Shown here: positions 8,013 through 16,252 of the stretch, piece after piece
Position numbering within the stretch: the stretch's first letter is position 1
Layout: each line of letters begins with the position of its first letter
Assembly (NCBI RefSeq): GCF_006438925.1
Contig: NZ_RCZA01000004.1
Span: 248,001 to 312,000 of the forward strand
DNA: 64,000 bases
From: Pseudomonas mandelii
GTDB lineage: Bacteria > Pseudomonadota > Gammaproteobacteria > Pseudomonadales > Pseudomonadaceae
Direction of reading: 5' to 3'
The notes under the pieces: model-generated
Databases searched by the model: none
Seen by the model: the letters and a program-made list of their open reading frames with translations, nothing else
Told to the model about the DNA's origin: nothing
Position numbers and translations under genes: made by a program

Positions 8013-9896
8013 GTGAGTTCCGAATTCAGATCGCCACCCCAGAACGAAGCCAGTGCGCCGCGCTATCGCCACGTATCCATCGGCCGTCCTGCGGTCGAGG
8101 TCAGCGAAGAGCAGGGCATTTTGCACATGCGCTCCCTGGAGCCTTTGGCTGAGTTGCCCGCACGTTTGCTGGATCGCTTGGTGCATTGGGCCCAGGTGCG
8201 CCCGCAACAGACCTTTATCGCGGCTCGCCAGAACGGCGGCGACTGGCGCCGGGTGAGTTACGCCGAGATGCTGACCAGCGTCCGCGCCATTGCCCAAAGC
8301 CTGCTCAGTTATGGGCTTTCGGCCGAACGACCGCTGGCGATCCTCTCGGGCAACGATATCGAGCATTTGCAAATTGCTCTGGGCGCCATGTACGCGGGCA
8401 TTCCCTATAGCCCGGTCTCACCGGCCTATTCGTTGTTGTCTCAGGATTTCGCCAAGTTGCGGCATGTCTGCGACCTGCTACAACCGGGCCTGGTGTTTGT
8501 CAGCGACGCCTCGACCTATCAGCGGGCAATCGATGCGGTGCTGTCGGCTGACACGCCGCTGATCACCGTGCATGGCCAAATACCGGGCCGGAGTCAGGTG
8601 AGCTTTGCCAGCCTGCTGGAACAGCCCGGCGGTGCCGAGGCCGATTGCGCCTTCACGGCGACCGGGCCGGACAGCATCGCCAAGTTTCTGTTTACCTCCG
8701 GCTCAACCAAGCTGCCCAAGGCGGTTGTCACCACCCAGCGCATGCTCTGCGCCAACCAACAGATGCTGTTGCAAACCTTCCCGGTATTCGGCGAAGCACC
8801 ACCGGTGCTGGTGGATTGGTTGCCGTGGAATCACACCTTCGGCGGTAGCCACAACGTTGGCATCGTGCTGTACAACGGCGGCACTTTTTACCTGGACGAC
8901 GGCAAGCCGACCGCCCAGGGTTTTGCCGAAACACTGCGCAACCTCAAAGAGGTATCGCCCACCGCCTACCTGACTGTGCCCAAGGGCTGGGAAGAACTGG
9001 TCAACGCCCTGGAGCAGGATGGCGAGTTGCGTGAACGTTTTTTCTCGCGCATTAAGCTGTTCTTTTTCGCCGCTGCCGGCTTATCCCAGAGGATTTGGGA
9101 TCGCCTGGACCGGGTCGCCGAACAGCATTGTGGCGAACGCATTCGCATGATGGCAGGGCTCGGCATGACCGAGGCGGCACCGTCCTGCACGTTCACCACC
9201 GGGCCACTGTCCATGGCCGGTTATATCGGCCTGCCGGCTCCGGGTTGTGAAGTGCGGCTGGTGCCGGTGGACGGCAAGCTGGAAGGGCGTTTTCGCGGGC
9301 CGCACATCATGCCCGGTTACTGGCGTGCGCCGCAGCAGACCGCCGAGGTGTTCGACGAACAGGGTTTCTACTGTTCCGGCGACGCGCTGAAACTGGCCGA
9401 TGCCCGCGATCCACAACTGGGGCTGATGTTCGACGGGCGCATTGCCGAGGACTTCAAACTGAGCTCCGGCGTGTTTGTCAGCGTCGGCCCGTTGCGCAAT
9501 CGCGCGGTGCTCGAAGGTTCGCCCTATGTTCAGGATATGGTGGTGGCCGCGCCCGACCGCGAATGTCTAGGTGCGCTGGTCTTTCCTCGGCTGTACGAAT
9601 GCCGACGTCTGGCCGGTTTGAGTGCGGACGCCAGCGATGCCGAGGTCCTGGCCAGCGTGCCGGTGCGTCAGTGGTTCGGTGATTGGCTGCAACGGCTCAA
9701 CCGCGACGCCACCGGTAATGCCAGCCGCCTGGAATGGATCGCGCTGCTCGACGAGCCCGCCTCCATCGATCGGGGTGAAATCACTGACAAAGGTTCGATC
9801 AACCAGCGTGCTGTGCTGCAATGGCGGGCCGATAAGGTCGAGGCGCTGTATCGCGGAGAGGAGCCTTCCATCCTGCGTGCCGGACCATCGCAGTGA
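8013..9896 (+). CDS. fcs: feruloyl-CoA synthetase
   Basis: This adenylate-forming acyl-CoA ligase activates ferulate and related hydroxycinnamates with ATP and CoA, the entry step of the pathway. The AMP-binding P-loop FTSGSTKLPKAVV lies around residue 230, GLGMTEAAPSCTF is the A5-type motif, and YCSGDALKLAD is the A7-type motif. GTG at 8013 is preferred because GGAG lies 9 bases upstream; ATG at 7998, five codons earlier, has no clear ribosome site. The predicted 627 residues fit the family. Its last codon overlaps the next gene's GTG start, so the two are translationally coupled. Confidence 0.93.
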   Translation: MSSEFRSPPQNEASAPRYRHVSIGRPAVEVSEEQGILHMRSLEPLAELPARLLDRLVHWAQVRPQQTFIAARQNGGDWRRVSYAEMLTSVRAIAQSLLSYGLSAERPLAILSGNDIEHLQIALGAMYAGIPYSPVSPAYSLLSQDFAKLRHVCDLLQPGLVFVSDASTYQRAIDAVLSADTPLITVHGQIPGRSQVSFASLLEQPGGAEADCAFTATGPDSIAKFLFTSGSTKLPKAVVTTQRMLCANQQMLLQTFPVFGEAPPVLVDWLPWNHTFGGSHNVGIVLYNGGTFYLDDGKPTAQGFAETLRNLKEVSPTAYLTVPKGWEELVNALEQDGELRERFFSRIKLFFFAAAGLSQRIWDRLDRVAEQHCGERIRMMAGLGMTEAAPSCTFTTGPLSMAGYIGLPAPGCEVRLVPVDGKLEGRFRGPHIMPGYWRAPQQTAEVFDEQGFYCSGDALKLADARDPQLGLMFDGRIAEDFKLSSGVFVSVGPLRNRAVLEGSPYVQDMVVAAPDRECLGALVFPRLYECRRLAGLSADASDAEVLASVPVRQWFGDWLQRLNRDATGNASRLEWIALLDEPASIDRGEITDKGSINQRAVLQWRADKVEALYRGEEPSILRAGPSQ

Positions 9897-11134
9897 GTAG
9901 CACGGGGCAGTATTCGAGCTTTCGCGATGTGGCCATTTTCGCCGCCGTGCGCACGCCATGGGTCGACCTCGGCGGTGCATTGGCCCAGGTCTCGCCGGTC
10001 GATTTGGGGATCAAAGTGGGGCGCGAGGTTCTGGTTCGCGCCGCTATCGATCCGGCCTCGGTGGACAGCGTGCTCGCCGGCTCGATGGCTCAGGCCAGTT
10101 TCGATGCCTACTTGCTGCCGCGGCATATTGGCCTATACAGCGGCGTACCGCGAGGGGTTCCGGCGCTGGGGGTGCAGCGCATCTGCGCCACCGGTTTTGA
10201 ACTCTTGCGGCAGGCCGCCAGGCAGCTCGATGATGGCGTGCAGCTGGCCTTGTGCGTAGCGGCCGAGTCCATGTCGCGCAATCCGATTGCCGCCTACGTC
10301 CATCGCAGCGGTTTCCGCCTCGGAGCCGAGGTGGCGTTCAAGGACTTTCTCTGGGAAGCTCTCCACGATCCGGCCCCGGGCATTGACATGATCGCCACCG
10401 CCGACAACCTGGCGCGGTGGCATGGCCTGGGCCGCGACGAGGTGGATCGCTTCGCCCTCGACAGCCATCAACGGGCGCTGCAGGCCCAGGCTGAGGGCTG
10501 GTTTGAGCCGGAGCTCGTGGCGCTCGGTAATGAGCGCTTTGAACTGGCCGGCTATCAATCACGGAGCATTGAGTTGCCACGGGGCGTGGACAGCGTGACA
10601 CGTGATAGCCACCCGCGACCGACCGATCTGGAAGCCTTGGGCCGGTTACGGGCGGTGCATGCCGGTGGTGTGCAAACGGCCGGCAACAGTTGCGCGGTGG
10701 TCGATGGTGCGGCGGCCGCGCTGGTAGGGCGAGCGTCTTCGGCCCAGCGTCCGGTGTTGGCTCATTTGCTGGCCAGTGCCGTGGTGGGCGTGGCGCCGGA
10801 ATTCATGGGCATAGGGCCGGCTCCGGCCATTCAGTTGTTACTGCAACGCAGCGGGCTGACCCTTGGCGACATCGGCCTGCTGGAAATCAACGAAGCCCAG
10901 GCCGCGCAAGTGCTGGCCGTGGTGCAGGTGCTGGAACTGGACGGCGGCCGGCTCAATCAGCGTGGCGGCTCCATCGCTTTGGGGCATCCATTGGCCGCCA
11001 GTGGATTGCGTCTGGTGCTGACCCTGGCCAGGCAACTGCGCGAAGGCAATCTGCGTTATGGCATCGCTGCCGCGTGTGTCGGCGGCGGTCAGGGCATGGC
11101 GCTGCTGATCGAGAACCCCGCGTATCAAGGCTGA
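9893..11134 (+). CDS. aat: acetyl-CoA acetyltransferase (thiolase family)
   Basis: This is a thiolase-family protein of 413 residues. The nucleophilic cysteine is in QRICATGFE, ahead of LEINEAQAAQ; the GHPLAASG histidine and the CVGGGQG cysteine are also present, so the catalytic triad is intact. GTG overlaps the fcs stop by four bases (GTGA). A thiolase gene (aat) is also found with fcs, ech and vdh in the ferulate cluster of Pseudomonas sp. HR199. Its real role may be in a beta-oxidative ferulate branch or in handling acetyl-CoA released by Ech; the non-beta-oxidative genes here do not strictly require it. Confidence 0.85.
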   Translation: MSSTGQYSSFRDVAIFAAVRTPWVDLGGALAQVSPVDLGIKVGREVLVRAAIDPASVDSVLAGSMAQASFDAYLLPRHIGLYSGVPRGVPALGVQRICATGFELLRQAARQLDDGVQLALCVAAESMSRNPIAAYVHRSGFRLGAEVAFKDFLWEALHDPAPGIDMIATADNLARWHGLGRDEVDRFALDSHQRALQAQAEGWFEPELVALGNERFELAGYQSRSIELPRGVDSVTRDSHPRPTDLEALGRLRAVHAGGVQTAGNSCAVVDGAAAALVGRASSAQRPVLAHLLASAVVGVAPEFMGIGPAPAIQLLLQRSGLTLGDIGLLEINEAQAAQVLAVVQVLELDGGRLNQRGGSIALGHPLAASGLRLVLTLARQLREGNLRYGIAAACVGGGQGMALLIENPAYQG

Positions 11135-11217
11135 GGCAGAGCCGCGCTGTCTCAGCCCAAACCTGGCGTCACGATCTTGCGTTACTATGCAGGCCCACCT
11201 TTCTGGAAGTTGCCTGG

Positions 11218-11931
11218 ATGAGTAAGCCCGGTCAAACGGTGCTGGTCGCGTTGCGCAAGATGATCGCCTCGGGCGAGCTGGCGGCTGGCGAACGGTTGAT
11301 GGAAATTCCCACCGCAGAGTTGTTTGGGGTGTCGCGGATGCCGGTACGCATGGCGTTCCGCACGCTGGAGCAGGAAGGCTTGCTGGTGCGCTTTGGCGGT
11401 CGTGGATTTCAGGTGCGCTCGGTCAGCCCCGATGACATTGCCGGGGCAGTCGAAGTACGAGGAGTCCTCGAAGGCCTTGCGGCGCGCCAGACCGCCGAGC
11501 GCGGGCTATCGAACGAGGCCCGGGCGACCCTGGAACAGTGCCTGATGCAAGGTGATCAGCTGTTCGACAAGGGCTTCGTGACCATCGAGGATCTGGAGGT
11601 CTATCACGACCTCAACATGCGATTTCATGAGGTGATCGTCGAAGGTAGCCGTAACTCGGCAATTGCCGACGCACTGGCGCGCAACGATCATTTACCCTTT
11701 GCTTCGGTGACCGCCCTGGCAGTGGACTGCAACGACATGGTCCGGGAATACCGACGTTTCAACTTCGCCCACATGCAGCACCATTCGGTGTTCGATGCCC
11801 TGGTCAATCGCCAGGGCGCACGTGCCGAAGCCATCATGCGCGAGCACGCCAACGCCACGTTGCGCTACGCCGAAATCTTCGGCTCGGCGGCGGCAGAAGA
11901 GCGGATGAAGGTTATCCTCCGCCCGGAATAG
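11218..11931 (+). CDS. vanR: GntR/FCD family regulator of vanillate demethylase genes
   Basis: This 237-residue GntR protein has an N-terminal winged helix (about residues 8-70, with LFGVSRMPVRMAFRTLEQEG as helix-turn-helix) and a C-terminal FCD all-helical ligand domain. ATG at 11218 was chosen because GGAAG lies 8 bases upstream and the domain begins at once; the frame runs open further upstream inside the thiolase gene. It is convergent with vanB, 10 bases apart. VanR proteins of this family repress vanAB and release DNA on binding vanillate. Palindromes resembling Van operators lie upstream of vanA. Confidence 0.85.
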   Translation: MSKPGQTVLVALRKMIASGELAAGERLMEIPTAELFGVSRMPVRMAFRTLEQEGLLVRFGGRGFQVRSVSPDDIAGAVEVRGVLEGLAARQTAERGLSNEARATLEQCLMQGDQLFDKGFVTIEDLEVYHDLNMRFHEVIVEGSRNSAIADALARNDHLPFASVTALAVDCNDMVREYRRFNFAHMQHHSVFDALVNRQGARAEAIMREHANATLRYAEIFGSAAAEERMKVILRPE

Positions 11932-11941
11932 GCGCGACGCT

Positions 11942-12892
11942 CTAGATATCCAGCACCAGTAGCGGCGTTTTCGAACGCGAACAGCAAGGGGTGAATTGGT
12001 CGTTGCAGGCCTGTTCATCCTCGGTGAGGAACAGGTCACGATGCTCCGGCACGCCCTCCAGAACCCGAGTCAGGCAAGTGCCACAAATCCCCTGTTCGCA
12101 GGAAATGGCGATCTCGATACCCTGATTTTGCAGGACTTGCACCACGCTCTTGTCGGCTGGTACTTCGAAGACCTGACCGCTGCTGGCGACCTTGATCGAG
12201 AAACTGCCATCAGCGCGAGTGTCGACTGGGACGGCGGCGAAGTATTCACGATGCACGCAGTGTGGCTGCCAGCCCTCGGCATTGGCCGTGTCCAGGATGT
12301 GCTGCATGAAACCGCCGGGGCCGCACACGTATAAATGCACATCGTTTTGAGGTGCGGCCAAGACCTTGGCTGCGTCGAGCGCAGTCTCGGGTTCCTGATC
12401 GAAATGCAGGAACACCCGGTCGGCAAAAGGCGCGTGTTGCAGGCGTTCGACGAAGGCCGCGCGTTCCCGCGAGCGGGCGCAATAATGCAGCTCGAAATTC
12501 GCGCCGCTGTGGGCCAGGCGTTCGGCCATGCAGAGAATCGGGGTAATGCCGATACCGCCGGCGAAAAGCAGGCTGCGCCTGGCTTGATGGGCTAACGGAA
12601 ACAGGTTGCGCGGCTCACTGATCGTCAGGCGCGTGCCGGGATGGATCTGCTCGTGCATGGCCAGCGAGCCGCCCCGAGAGGCCGGGTCCTTGAGCACGCC
12701 AATCACGTAGCGATGGCGTTCTTCGGGGGGGTTGCACAGGGAGTATTGTCGGATCAATCCATCGGGCAAATGCACGTCGATGTGCGCACCGGCGCTAAAG
12801 GCTGGCAACGGTCGATCATCGACACTGGCCAACTCGTAGCTGCAAATGTCCTTGGCTTCGTTATGGCGGGAAACCACCCGCACTTCGATCAT
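11942..12892 (-). CDS. vanB: vanillate O-demethylase reductase subunit
   Basis: VanB passes electrons from NAD(P)H to the VanA oxygenase. Three parts are visible in its 316 residues: an N-terminal flavin-binding barrel with RQYSLCNP, a nucleotide-binding domain with GGIGITPILCMAERL, and a C-terminal plant-type 2Fe-2S domain with cysteines in CEQGICGTCLTRVLEG and a final one in TPCCSRS. This domain order is that of class IA reductases such as VanB. Its ATG overlaps the vanA stop by four bases, so the pair is translationally coupled. Confidence 0.95.
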   Translation of the reverse strand: MIEVRVVSRHNEAKDICSYELASVDDRPLPAFSAGAHIDVHLPDGLIRQYSLCNPPEERHRYVIGVLKDPASRGGSLAMHEQIHPGTRLTISEPRNLFPLAHQARRSLLFAGGIGITPILCMAERLAHSGANFELHYCARSRERAAFVERLQHAPFADRVFLHFDQEPETALDAAKVLAAPQNDVHLYVCGPGGFMQHILDTANAEGWQPHCVHREYFAAVPVDTRADGSFSIKVASSGQVFEVPADKSVVQVLQNQGIEIAISCEQGICGTCLTRVLEGVPEHRDLFLTEDEQACNDQFTPCCSRSKTPLLVLDI

Positions 12893-13935
12893 GCCATTGA
12901 CTCCTGCGAGGCTTGTTCCCGGGCGATCAAGCGCTCCAGTACGCGACGCGACTGCACACCGCCGGCGTCGATATTGAGTTTGAGCAAGTTGCGCTGCGGA
13001 TGGCGAAGCAGGTTCTGTTGCTGACGTTCGAGCATCTCCAGGTCCTCGCTGAAGATCTTCCCCTGACCCTCGCGAATGCTCGCGGTCAAGGCTTCATCCT
13101 GCGGATTGAAGTGGCGCGCCATGCCCCAGAAGTACCAGATCGAGGTCTCGGTTTCCGGCGTAATGAAGTCGACGACGATGCTCGACGCCTTGAACTGCGG
13201 GTCTGCGTGATAACCGCCTTTGCCCGCATGAGCCACGCCGACTTCAATCAATACGTGGCTGGGCGGGGTGAAGCGGCAGATCTGCCAGCGGTCCACCGGC
13301 ACATCGTCGGCCAGGTTGTTGCCGCGCAGGGCCATGCGCCAGAAAGGCGGGGCCATGATGTTTTCCATGTGGCGGGCGGTGACCACTTCGTCGCCGTCGA
13401 CCGTGGTCAGCGGCGGCGCTTCGTCGATTTCCTTCTGGCCGATGCTGGACGAATGGACGTAGGTTTCGTGAGTCAGGTCCATCAGGTTGTCGATCATCAA
13501 CCGGTAGTCGCACTGAATGTGGAACAGGCCACCGCCATAGGCCCATTCGTCGCTTACGGCCCATTCCAGGTGATGGATCAGCGTCGGATCTGCCAGCGCC
13601 TGATCACCAGGCCAGACCCAGATAAAGCCGTAGCGCTCGAACACGGCAAACGTCTTGTTGCACGGGAAGCCGCGAACCCGTTGTCCGGGCATTTCCACTG
13701 TTTTGCCGTCGCACCCCATCACCAGGCCGTGATAGCCGCACACCAGGTTGCCGTTTTCCACATGGCCCAGGGACAACGGTGCGCCACGGTGCGGGCAAAA
13801 GTCCTCGACCGCTGCAACCTGGTTTCCCTGGCTGCGATAGAAAACGATTTTTTCGCCGCAGATCTGCCGCCCGAGGGGGCCTTGTGCAATTTCATCGGGA
13901 GTGCAGGCGACGTACCACGTGTTTTTTGGGTACAT
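12889..13935 (-). CDS. vanA: vanillate O-demethylase oxygenase subunit
   Basis: VanA demethylates vanillate to protocatechuate and formaldehyde. The Rieske cluster is complete: Cys47 and His49 in CPHRGAPL, and Cys66 and His69 in CGYHG. The mononuclear-iron ligands are expected in NLMDLTHETYVHSSS. The length of 348 residues is typical. The ATG at 13935 has GGAGGA about 7 bases upstream. Expression probably starts in the 240-base gap to the left end of the sigma-54 activator gene, which carries two near-identical palindromes. Confidence 0.96.
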   Translation of the reverse strand: MYPKNTWYVACTPDEIAQGPLGRQICGEKIVFYRSQGNQVAAVEDFCPHRGAPLSLGHVENGNLVCGYHGLVMGCDGKTVEMPGQRVRGFPCNKTFAVFERYGFIWVWPGDQALADPTLIHHLEWAVSDEWAYGGGLFHIQCDYRLMIDNLMDLTHETYVHSSSIGQKEIDEAPPLTTVDGDEVVTARHMENIMAPPFWRMALRGNNLADDVPVDRWQICRFTPPSHVLIEVGVAHAGKGGYHADPQFKASSIVVDFITPETETSIWYFWGMARHFNPQDEALTASIREGQGKIFSEDLEMLERQQQNLLRHPQRNLLKLNIDAGGVQSRRVLERLIAREQASQESMA

Positions 13936-13969
13936 GAGAATCCTCCAGGTCAGCGCTTGTTTTTATTAT

Positions 13970-13983
13970 TTATGGATCCATTA
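13970..13983. promoter_or_regulatory. candidate VanR operator, proximal copy
   Basis: TTATGGATCCATTA contains a perfect ATGGATCCAT palindrome 35 bases before the vanA start. The VanR operator described in Caulobacter has core ATTGGATCCAAT, which shares the TGGATCCA centre. A second copy lies at 14089. Confidence 0.65.
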
Positions 13984-14088
13984 AGCGATAAGCGTTTGCT
14001 GAAAGTCAATCTTGGTTAATGCATTTTAGGGCGATAATCGGGCGACAAAGCCTATTTAGTTCAGGGTGAGTCTTTTTGGAATATTATT

Positions 14089-14100
14089 AATGGATCCATT
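14089..14100. promoter_or_regulatory. candidate VanR operator, distal copy
   Basis: AATGGATCCATT is a perfect 12-bp palindrome sharing the TGGATCCA core with the copy at 13970. The two centres are about 118 bases apart, close to 11 helical turns, which would allow loop formation between bound dimers. Confidence 0.65.
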
Positions 14101-14113
14101 GTTGTGAGTTCAT

Positions 14114-14146
14114 ATAAAAAACCGCCAGCGAATGGCGGTTTTTTTG
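14114..14146. terminator. bidirectional rho-independent terminator
   Basis: The stem ACCGCCA / TGGCGGT (14121-14139, 5-base loop) is flanked by A-run and T-run. On the minus strand it ends the sigma-54 activator transcript before the vanAB promoter region. Confidence 0.8.
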
Positions 14147-14174
14147 TGGCGATAAACATCGATGGTTTTGCGCT

Positions 14175-15959
14175 TCAGGATGACTGCTCTGCAGACGCCT
14201 GTTGGTACTTCTTCAGCCGATAGGCAAACTGCGCACGACTCAACCCCAGTAGTCGTGCAGCCGCAGCCAAATTGCCTTCGCTCTGTTGCAACGCTTCGTC
14301 GATCAAGCGCGACTCTAGGCCTTCAATGGAAAAACCTTGCTCCAGCCGGGTCAAGGTTTCCAGCAGGGCCGGGCGAGGCTGTGCGCTGGGGGGGCTCTGG
14401 TCGATGGCCGCGAGGCTGCCCTTGTCGTCCAGCGAGTACAGCTCCTGTGGTATTGGTTCATTGCGAAACAGGTGGACGAGGTCGATGGCTTGACCATCCT
14501 CGCTGGCGATCAGACCGCGCTCTACCAAGTTCTGCAGTTCCCGCACGTTGCCGGGGAAGTCGTAGCGTAGCAATGCCTTGAGCGCGCGCATGGTCAGCCC
14601 AGCGGGTTTGCGCGCGTAGTCCTGGCAGAAGCGCCGCAGGAACGCATTGACCAGTAACGGGATGTCGTCGCGTCGTTCACGCAGTGGCGGCAGGGTGATG
14701 GGGAAGACGTTCAAGCGGTAGAACAGGTCCTCACGAAAGTCTCCAGCCGCTACCGCTTTGCGCAAGTCGACGTTGGTTGCCGCCACCACCCGTACATCGA
14801 CCTTGATTGGCTGACCACCACCGACTCGCTCTATCTCACGTTCCTGTAAGGCCCGCAGTAGCTTGCCTTGTCCGGGCAGGCTGAGGCTGGCGATCTCATC
14901 GAGAAACAGGGTGCCGCCGTGGGCCCGTTCGAAGCGCCCCGGGCGCGAATGGGTGGCACCGGTGTAGGCGCCGCGCTCGACACCGAACAGCTCCGCCTCG
15001 ATCAGATTGTCCGGTATCGCGGCACAGTTCAGGGCCACAAAGGGCGCGTGATGGCGCGGGCTGTACTGATGCAACTGGCGGGCAAATAGCTCCTTGCCGA
15101 CCCCGGATTCACCGCTGAACAGTACCGTAGCGGGGGTCGGCGCCACACGCTGCAAGGCGAGGGTGGCTGCATTGAAGGCGGCGCTGGCTCCAATAGGTTT
15201 TGGCCCGCCAGGCATTTCGCTGTCGTCATCGGGGGCGGGTGCTGGTGCTGGACGCTGCCTGGGAGCGACGCTTGATGGCGAAGCGGTGAGATAACTCAGG
15301 TCCTGTTCGACATCGCCCCATTGCTCGGCGGTCTTGCCGATCACTCGGCAGGTCTCGTGGCCCATGCCCCGGCATTCGGTTTCACGGAAGATCACCAAGC
15401 GGCCGAACAACCCGCTGACATAACCGATGGCATAGCCCAGTTCGGTCCAGCACACCGGGTCCTGGCCGATCCCGTAGGCGGCGATATGTTCGTCGGCCTC
15501 GCAGGAGTGATGCCAGAGGAATTCACCTTCGTAGAAGCCGGAGTCGGCGTCGAACTTGAAGTGCAGCGGTTCGACCTTGGTCATGCCCTCGAGGGTGTGC
15601 AGGCGAGTGCCGGCGGAGAAAATCGCCGCGGCATCGGCGTCCGGCCAACGCTCGCGGATCAGCCGTGCATCGCGTGCGCCCGACAGGTAGCCGGTGCGGG
15701 TAAACAGGCCACGGGTTTGTTCCAGGCCCTGGCGCTCGATGATCTCGCGCCGAAGTGCGCCGAAGGATGAACTGTGCAACAGCAGCATGCGCTGATCGTT
15801 GAGCCAGATGCGTCCGTCGACAGGAGAAAAAAACAGGCATTCGGTCAACTCGGCCAGGGTCGGTGAGTTGCCCTCGGCCAGTTGGGTACTGTCCCCGCGA
15901 GGCGAGAAATGCTCCTCCCGCATCGCGAGACCTGGAAACAGCGAGTGGGGGTTGTTCAT
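14175..15959 (-). CDS. sigma-54-dependent activator, XylR/DmpR type
   Basis: This 594-residue activator has four parts: an N-terminal XylR-N aromatic sensor domain (about 30-130), a V4R domain (about 140-210, with [16 protein letters not shown] and GHETCRV), a central AAA+ domain with Walker A GESGVGKE and the sigma-54 contact loop GAYTGA (the Tyr form of GAFTGA), and a C-terminal Fis helix-turn-helix ([20 protein letters not shown]). ATG at 15959 was chosen because AGGGG lies 8 bases upstream; an earlier in-frame ATG at 16001 has none. It is divergent from the aldehyde/alcohol dehydrogenase operon, which has a -24/-12 promoter. Family members bind phenolic ligands directly, so coniferyl alcohol or a related phenylpropanoid is the expected inducer. 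Confidence 0.9.
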   Translation of the reverse strand: MNNPHSLFPGLAMREEHFSPRGDSTQLAEGNSPTLAELTECLFFSPVDGRIWLNDQRMLLLHSSSFGALRREIIERQGLEQTRGLFTRTGYLSGARDARLIRERWPDADAAAIFSAGTRLHTLEGMTKVEPLHFKFDADSGFYEGEFLWHHSCEADEHIAAYGIGQDPVCWTELGYAIGYVSGLFGRLVIFRETECRGMGHETCRVIGKTAEQWGDVEQDLSYLTASPSSVAPRQRPAPAPAPDDDSEMPGGPKPIGASAAFNAATLALQRVAPTPATVLFSGESGVGKELFARQLHQYSPRHHAPFVALNCAAIPDNLIEAELFGVERGAYTGATHSRPGRFERAHGGTLFLDEIASLSLPGQGKLLRALQEREIERVGGGQPIKVDVRVVAATNVDLRKAVAAGDFREDLFYRLNVFPITLPPLRERRDDIPLLVNAFLRRFCQDYARKPAGLTMRALKALLRYDFPGNVRELQNLVERGLIASEDGQAIDLVHLFRNEPIPQELYSLDDKGSLAAIDQSPPSAQPRPALLETLTRLEQGFSIEGLESRLIDEALQQSEGNLAAAARLLGLSRAQFAYRLKKYQQASAEQSS

Positions 15960-16084
15960 TGTTATGCCCCTGAGCGCATGACTGATCGAAATGAGTAACA
16001 AGCAAAACAGTTATTAAACATAACTTTATCATTTGAACAAGCGACCCGGTGCTGGCAGCGCGTCAAGACCCGCCCCCTGAACGT

Positions 16085-16102
16085 TGAGTGCTCATCTTGA
16101 GC
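16085..16102. promoter_or_regulatory. candidate upstream activator site for the sigma-54 regulator
   Basis: Two overlapping small palindromes lie here: TGAG-TG-CTCA (16085-16094) and GCTCA-TCT-TGAGC (16090-16102). They are about 55-70 bases upstream of the -24 element, a usual distance for enhancer-like sites of XylR-type activators. The sequence does not match the known XylR or DmpR sites closely. Confidence 0.35.
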
Positions 16103-16152
16103 CCGCGAGCTAGACGCTTCGTCATCTAAATAATGGGTGGCGCGCAGGAAAT

Positions 16153-16168
16153 CGGCACAGCCCTTGCT
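16153..16168 (+). promoter_or_regulatory. sigma-54 (-24/-12) promoter
   Basis: CGGCACAGCCCTTGCT matches the sigma-54 consensus (T)GGCAC-R-N4-TTGC-W at every position except the first T. GGCAC is at 16154-16158 and TTGCT at 16164-16168. It is 85 bases before the aldehyde dehydrogenase ATG and faces away from a sigma-54 activator gene, so both sequence and context agree. Confidence 0.85.
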
Positions 16169-16252
16169 CTAGTGCTTTCACGACGCAGACGACTTCACCG
16201 CTTCAGCAAGGCGACGTCGGTCGATGACAAACACAAGAGCCGGGAGGCCGAA

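Noticed and set aside
10690..11217. Long 5' extension of the vanR frame into the thiolase gene
   Set aside because: The extension is Arg/Gly-rich shadow coding; the GntR domain begins right after ATG 11218, which has a ribosome site.
11135..11217. Promoter for vanR
   Set aside because: The 83-base gap shows no convincing -35/-10 pair; readthrough from the fcs-aat transcript cannot be excluded, so no site is claimed.
12913..14019. Plus-strand frame of 368 codons opposite vanA
   Set aside because: vanA on the minus strand has both Rieske and iron ligands and overlaps vanB in the expected way; the opposite frame also runs into the operator region.
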